The translations under genes were made by a program, and so were the position numbers. Shown in pieces: positions 8,412 to 11,972 of a stretch of DNA of 11,972 nt. The DNA comes from Euperipatoides rowelli. Its lineage: Eukaryota; Onychophora; Udeonychophora; Euonychophora; Peripatopsidae. The notes under the pieces are model-generated. The model was not told the origin of the DNA and did not search any database. It was given only the letters and a program-made list of their open reading frames with translations. Position 1 is the stretch's first letter; each line of letters starts with the position of its first letter. The DNA lies in NCBI GenBank assembly GCA_003024985.2, contig PXIH01S0024031.1, one strand, 5' to 3'.

Positions 8412-8490
8412 AGGAGGAGATATAAGGGATGAGAAGGGATGAGGAGAGAGAGCAGAAAAGGGAAAAGAGAAAGGAAAAAAAGGGACAAAA
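8412..8490 (+). repeat. Polypurine tract
   Basis: A run of about 75 bases is almost all A and G on the + strand, with an uninterrupted 32-base purine stretch at 8454-8485. It contains a near-exact 10-base tandem (AGGGATGAGA at 8425 and AGGGATGAGG at 8435). Long homopurine runs can form triplex DNA and are common near promoters. It lies about 90 bases upstream of a TATA-like box. Confidence 0.8.
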
Positions 8491-8574
8491 TGCCAGGAGT
8501 TAGTTAAGAGCTAAGCAATATTAAATGAACAAGAAAGAAAGAGGAAAGCAAATAGGGAAATCCTAACTCTGCTC

Positions 8575-8583
8575 TATAAAGGG
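8575..8583 (+). promoter_or_regulatory. TATA-like box upstream of the CpG island
   Basis: TATAAAGGG is a good match to an RNA polymerase II TATA element. It lies about 40 bases before the first CpG of the island, so initiation would fall near 8600-8610. In an AT-rich genome such a match can be chance; its position at the island edge is what makes it notable. Confidence 0.35.
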
Positions 8584-8595
8584 TTAAATAAATTA

Positions 8596-8993
8596 ATGCC
8601 CAAAACAAACAATGGCGCCGCCACTTTCGCCGAACTATTAATGTCAATGCAGAACGTGCTTTTATATATAGATGCTGTATATAATATATTAACCGTCGAA
8701 TCACCTTCGAAATTCGATCCTGGCTACCTCAGACTTACACTCTTGCCCGCTTTTGGACTTCTTGATTCTTATTCTTGATTCGTTTCAGGGTACCCTGTTT
8801 CCACCCAAGAGCATCAGGAGAACTTACTCTCAGCAACAAACGCATCCAGAGGAGCCAAACCCAGAAGAGAAGTCACTTCCGAGTAGGATCGCAGTTGTTG
8901 ATCGATACGACCGCCCCACAAACTTTTGTATCCTTTTCTAATGAGTGTGTTTACTGATCAATACCGTCCGGCCTAGTAAGTGCCTATGGCGGA
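8596..8993. other. CpG-rich island with short open frames, possible promoter/first exon or young insertion
   Basis: Twenty CpG dinucleotides lie between 8616 and 8993, while about 440 bases before and about 360 bases after hold one each. The island contains an ATG frame of 60 codons (8596-8778, MPKTNNGAATFAELL...), a nine-codon frame from the better-context ATG at 8612, and two overlapping + frames ending at 8941 and 8957. None resembles a protein I know. A good acceptor-like site (TTTCAG ending 8788) and a consensus donor (GTAAGT at 8976-8981) could bound an exon of 187 bases, but every frame through it stops. It may be an untranslated first exon with its promoter, or a recently inserted element not yet depleted of CpG. 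Confidence 0.55.
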
Positions 8994-9012
8994 TAACCTA
9001 TTGGCTTTTGCA

Positions 9013-9164
9013 TAAAATACAGAACAATCAAACTTTATTAGTCAAATCTATTCCTTACACCAACAATGTAGCCACCAGTCATACATACAGCCTAAATCAT
9101 TAAACCATCTTTTAAACTAAGTCNAGGTTATTTGTCATTGTTTATAATCCATACTCTTTTACAG
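9013..9164. other. AT-rich spacer with an unresolved base (N at 9124) and an acceptor-like site
   Basis: No frame of interest. CTCTTTTACAG ends at 9164 and is a good 3' splice-acceptor match. With the donor at 8976 it would define an intron of 189 bases. The N at 9124 marks a second ambiguous base in this assembly, here without any flanking duplication that I can see. Confidence 0.35.
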
Positions 9165-9169
9165 GTACG

Positions 9170-9264
9170 CTCTAAACCCTCCCCTTCTCTACCCCTCTAT
9201 CCATCCCACAGCAATCACTCCCATCACCACTCAAACATCATTACACCATAAAATTCTACTCAAG
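9170..9264 (+). repeat. G-poor, pyrimidine/C-rich low-complexity tract
   Basis: Over about 95 bases there is only one G before the run ends, with CCCTCCCC, CTACCCCTCT and CCATCCCA blocks. An open frame without ATG crosses it (about 9148-9311) but has biased composition (Pro, Thr, Ser, His) and no motif, so it is not called as coding. Confidence 0.6.
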
Positions 9265-10091
9265 ACAACATCAATGAATTCATGCAGCCCAAAACATTTT
9301 GGAACAATGTGATATTGGAATGCCTGTAAATGTGTTATTGTAAGGTTTATGGGATTAAATGCAAGTGTCATATGCATAAATTTTTGTAAATTCCCAGAGA
9401 ATAACTGCAAAGACAGAACAATTATGTATCACCATGTATTCTGGTTGAATTCATACTTAATTTTTATTTTAATGCATAATATTCATTTAATGTAAAATGT
9501 AAAAATAAACAGTATTAAGGTAACAGACAAAAACATAGGAACTTAATAGAAAAGGTGGGAACAGTGCTAACATTTGCTGTTAAATATACACAATGTATGG
9601 TACTTAAAGATAATTTCGTTTCTCACTAGGCCCTTTTGATTTGTAGTTTGGATGAGTATTGAATATACTAATACAAATTAACTTCCTTAATTTCTTGTAT
9701 GAAAATTGGTGATGTGCCATATATTACCTAAAATAATATTATAATTTTATGTTATCATAGATAATAAGCAGTATAGTAACATCACTATTTTATATTTCAT
9801 AGATATTATTTAGCTTATTAAAGAGGTAGGCTATATACTGTAATTTTAACAATATGATACAATTTGAATTATAATTCAAATCAGCTATGGTTGATGAAAG
9901 TCTATAGATCCAAATAAATTGTTCTCCATATTAAAAATTGAGTCACCCTTCCCCTCCCCTTCAAAAAAAATTGTGCAGGAAAAAATATGTTTACAAAAGT
10001 TGGTTTGATAATCCATTAGCTCAAGATCACATATTATAAGCACATGAAATTTATAGACTAAAAAAAATTATGGTATATAGTATTAGGCCAT
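9265..10091. other. AT-rich non-coding stretch, no gene
   Basis: No coding frame. The only defined structure is a perfect 20-base palindrome at 9862-9881. A C-rich patch near 9945-9962 precedes an A8 run. Confidence 0.5.
9862..9881. repeat. Perfect 20-bp AT-rich palindrome
   Basis: ATTTGAATTATAATTCAAAT equals its own reverse complement. It may be chance in DNA this AT-rich, or a cruciform-forming site; no function is implied. Confidence 0.7.
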
Positions 10092-10923
10092 TAGTGATGG
10101 GTCAGAGTCTTTCATTTTTAGTGCAGTCATTCACCAAAATGTGTTGTTCAAGATGAGTCATTCAACTTATGAAAATGCAAGTCACAAGTACCACACGGAC
10201 TGGGATTTAGTGTGTTCTTTTCAGTTTTATGACAGAAATCCTAATTCTAGGATGCAGAACCATTTGCAATGAAATTCTGCGTGTCACTTCATATATTTAT
10301 TATACAGCCACACAGACCTCATGTACAGTGGTACATTTTGACAAAATTATAAAGTGGTGCCTCACTAAATCCAAATTAATGCCATTTTACAAACCCATAA
10401 ACAGAATGAGGGATATTTTATAGGCTATATCTTTTTCACCTAACAAATTTAATGAATTGTTATTTAGTTCAGTAAGGATAACCTTTAGATTAGATGAGAA
10501 CAAGTTTCAATTTTAATATATTTATAGAATAATAAAGGAAATGTTAAATAATATGGAAACTACTTTAATTCAAATGTGAATTGCTTGTTGACATTAATTT
10601 TGTTCATATTGAAAATATTAAAATTGTACAATATAAATGATGAAGAAAATTATATGAAAACAATGCAAAAAAAGCCACACAAACACTTCAACATGTCATA
10701 TGCAGTAATTTGGTGAAATGTCCACAGGGCTCACTGAACACCTGAAAAGGCCACAGGCAGGGTCAAGCCGCAAGTTCCCCATCCCAGCCTGAATCCATCA
10801 GTATTGTAAAATATGTGTATGAAAAAAATTATTTCCCAATGACGCCCTTTGGAGCTTAGTCTAGTGGTCTTGTTTACTGACATGGCTTTCAAGCTTCCCT
10901 GCTGCTGTTGTGGTGTTGGTTGT

Positions 10924-10963
10924 TGTGTTGTTCTTCACTGGTTTGTGTTGTTCTTCACTGGTT
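10924..10963 (+). repeat. 20-bp unit in exact tandem (two copies)
   Basis: Bases 10924-10943 and 10944-10963 are identical; the unit begins TGTGTTG and ends CACTGGTT. They follow a GT-rich stretch. This looks like a recent slippage duplication. Confidence 0.95.
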
Positions 10964-11011
10964 CCATATGTTGATAGGCAATTTTTATTATAATTTTTTT
11001 CTAGCTTAATT

Positions 11012-11078
11012 TCAATTCTAATTTATTTAATTTGTTTTTCTAATAGTTAGAAAAATAATTTAAATAAATTAGAATTGA
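11012..11078. repeat. Near-perfect 32-bp snap-back inverted repeat, 3-base loop
   Basis: The left arm 11012-11043 and right arm 11047-11078 pair at 30 of 32 positions around the loop TAG. The arms are very AT-rich. There is no target-site duplication. The tiny loop and high identity fit a template-switch mutation or a minimal fold-back element; transcribed, it would form a tight hairpin. Confidence 0.88.
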
Positions 11079-11972
11079 TTGGTTTGTGTTTGAGTAATGT
11101 AAATTTATAGTCAGCAGATCCTAAATAATATTTTTTTTTACAAATCAAATTATAGAATATTAAAGCCTATTTCAAAAACATCAGGAAAAGACAAGCAGAC
11201 CTACAATTTGGATGATTGAGATTCGACCTATAACGCCCAAAAGTAGCCCTTATCCCAGCTTCGCATATATAAGCATAATATAGGCTTAGGCATAATATTG
11301 TAAGTGAGTAACTATCAAACCAAACTGTATTATTTTGTCTTAAAAATTCTTACAGTGAAATTTAGTTTTATGCATATCTTGATAGATAATGCTATATGTC
11401 AACGTTTCAATGATTTCTTCTGAGCCATAGGTGAGTAGTTCATGAACGACTCATTATATCAACCTTTCTTTAATACAAGTACATAATCAGACAGAAACAT
11501 GAAGAAAACTAACGTTATTAAAATTGTGTAACTGTATTATTTTATCTTTATTCTTTTAACAGAAACCATTTTGAAAGAATGAACTAAAAATTATTTCATA
11601 AACGTATTTTTTTTTTCCTCTTTAATTTGAAAATTTGACTTAAAGTTAGTTACGCTTTTAAAATCTAATTATGTAGATTGATATTGACTATCTTTTGTTA
11701 TGCTTGTCAAAATAATTACCATATTTTCTTCTATTATCAATCAAATTTAAAGATCAGTTTTCTTTTATTAGATTAGGAAAACGTAGCAATTCGACTTTCT
11801 CCATCTCACGAAAAGTCTTTTAAATTTCATTTCTAAACGAACGGAAGCTAATTGATTTGTCAGAATATTTAAAAATTAAAAAAAAAAAAAAAAAAAATAT
11901 GTTGCTTTTAAAACATACAATTTCTGTTTAATATTTCAATTTTCATTTAAATAAGCATTACAATATTTAAAA
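11079..11972. other. AT-rich non-coding stretch, no gene
   Basis: No coding frame is supported. Small features are a slightly GC-richer patch at 11220-11268, a repeated TTAGGCATAATAT-like word near 11275-11300, and a locally CpG-rich 60 bases (11781-11843, five CpG) that precede an A20 run. Confidence 0.5.
11878..11897 (+). repeat. A20 homopolymer
   Basis: Twenty consecutive A residues. With the CpG-richer segment just before it, this could be the tail of an unrecognised + strand retroposon, but there are no pol III boxes, coding frame or target-site duplication to support that. Confidence 0.9.

Larger units (their letters stand above)
10092..11452. mobile_element. Possible decayed hAT-like DNA transposon (weak)
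   Basis: TAGTGATGGG at 10092-10101 resembles the termini of many animal hAT elements. It is followed by three direct copies of a GAGTCNTTCA-like decamer (10105-10114, 10124-10133, 10155-10164). A matching inverted decamer occurs at 11443-11452, next to a near-match (11433-11442), giving an almost perfect 20-base palindrome. Repeated subterminal motifs of this kind are typical hAT transposase sites. The right terminal inverted repeat and an 8-bp target duplication are not visible, and no transposase frame is present (the 64-codon frame at 10229-10423 is not recognisable). The boundaries are therefore guesses. Confidence 0.25.

Noticed and set aside
8491-8640. Polypurine tract plus TGGCGCC (8613) read as an LTR polypurine tract and a primer-binding site
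   Set aside because: A polypurine tract precedes the 3' LTR and a primer site follows the 5' LTR; both next to one short interval would not make an element, and no second LTR or gag-pol is present.
9220-10101. CCCATCACCA (9220) and TAGTGATGGG (10092) as a terminal inverted repeat pair
   Set aside because: Their orientation points outward relative to each other, so they cannot be the two ends of one element between them.
10855-10900. TAGTCTAGTGG as box A of a second tRNA-like or SINE element
   Set aside because: No box B match follows within a plausible distance and no target duplication is seen.
1-11972. CRISPR arrays, bacterial operons, ribosome-binding sites or rRNA genes
   Set aside because: No regularly spaced repeats, dense coding or rRNA-like sequence; all evidence points to eukaryotic intergenic and repeat DNA.

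Overview
The window looks like AT-rich nuclear DNA from an invertebrate animal, possibly an arthropod. It has no bacterial-style gene packing, no long intact open reading frames, A/T homopolymers, a tRNA-derived SINE and a decayed animal-type LINE. The species cannot be named from the sequence. I see no intact protein-coding gene.

Layout. Positions 1-1451 are AT-rich with no supported gene. Positions 1452-6266, on the + strand, hold one dead non-LTR retrotransposon of L1/Tx1-like type. Its ORF1 remnant (1452-2796) carries a damaged double CCHC zinc knuckle. Its ORF2 remnant (2837-6266) carries, in order, an APE-type endonuclease, a basic linker, a reverse transcriptase and a C-terminal zf-RVT-like finger. 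The element is broken by many stops and several frameshifts. A 138-base segment of the endonuclease is repeated on both sides of a single N (3404), so the copy may be an assembly chimera. Positions 6267-6665 are 3' flank with a T19 run. A tRNA-derived SINE (6682-6934) follows, with RNA polymerase III boxes A and B and a perfect 16-bp target-site duplication.

The right half is mostly non-coding. A 165-bp fold-back element lies at 7978-8142. A polypurine tract (8412-8490) is followed by a TATA-like box (8575) and a sharply bounded CpG-rich island (8616-8993: 20 CpG, against about one in each flank of similar size). The island could be a promoter with first exon, or a young insertion such as a solo LTR. 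Beyond it are a G-poor tract, a 20-bp palindrome, a possible decayed hAT-like element (10092-11452), a 20-bp tandem duplication, a near-perfect 32-bp snap-back hairpin (11012-11078) and a terminal A20 run.

The two retroelements fit a usual LINE/SINE relationship (SINEs move using LINE machinery), but nothing here shows that this LINE moved this SINE. I found no convincing new multi-gene system. The items most worth following up are the CpG island, the fold-back element and the N-junction duplication.
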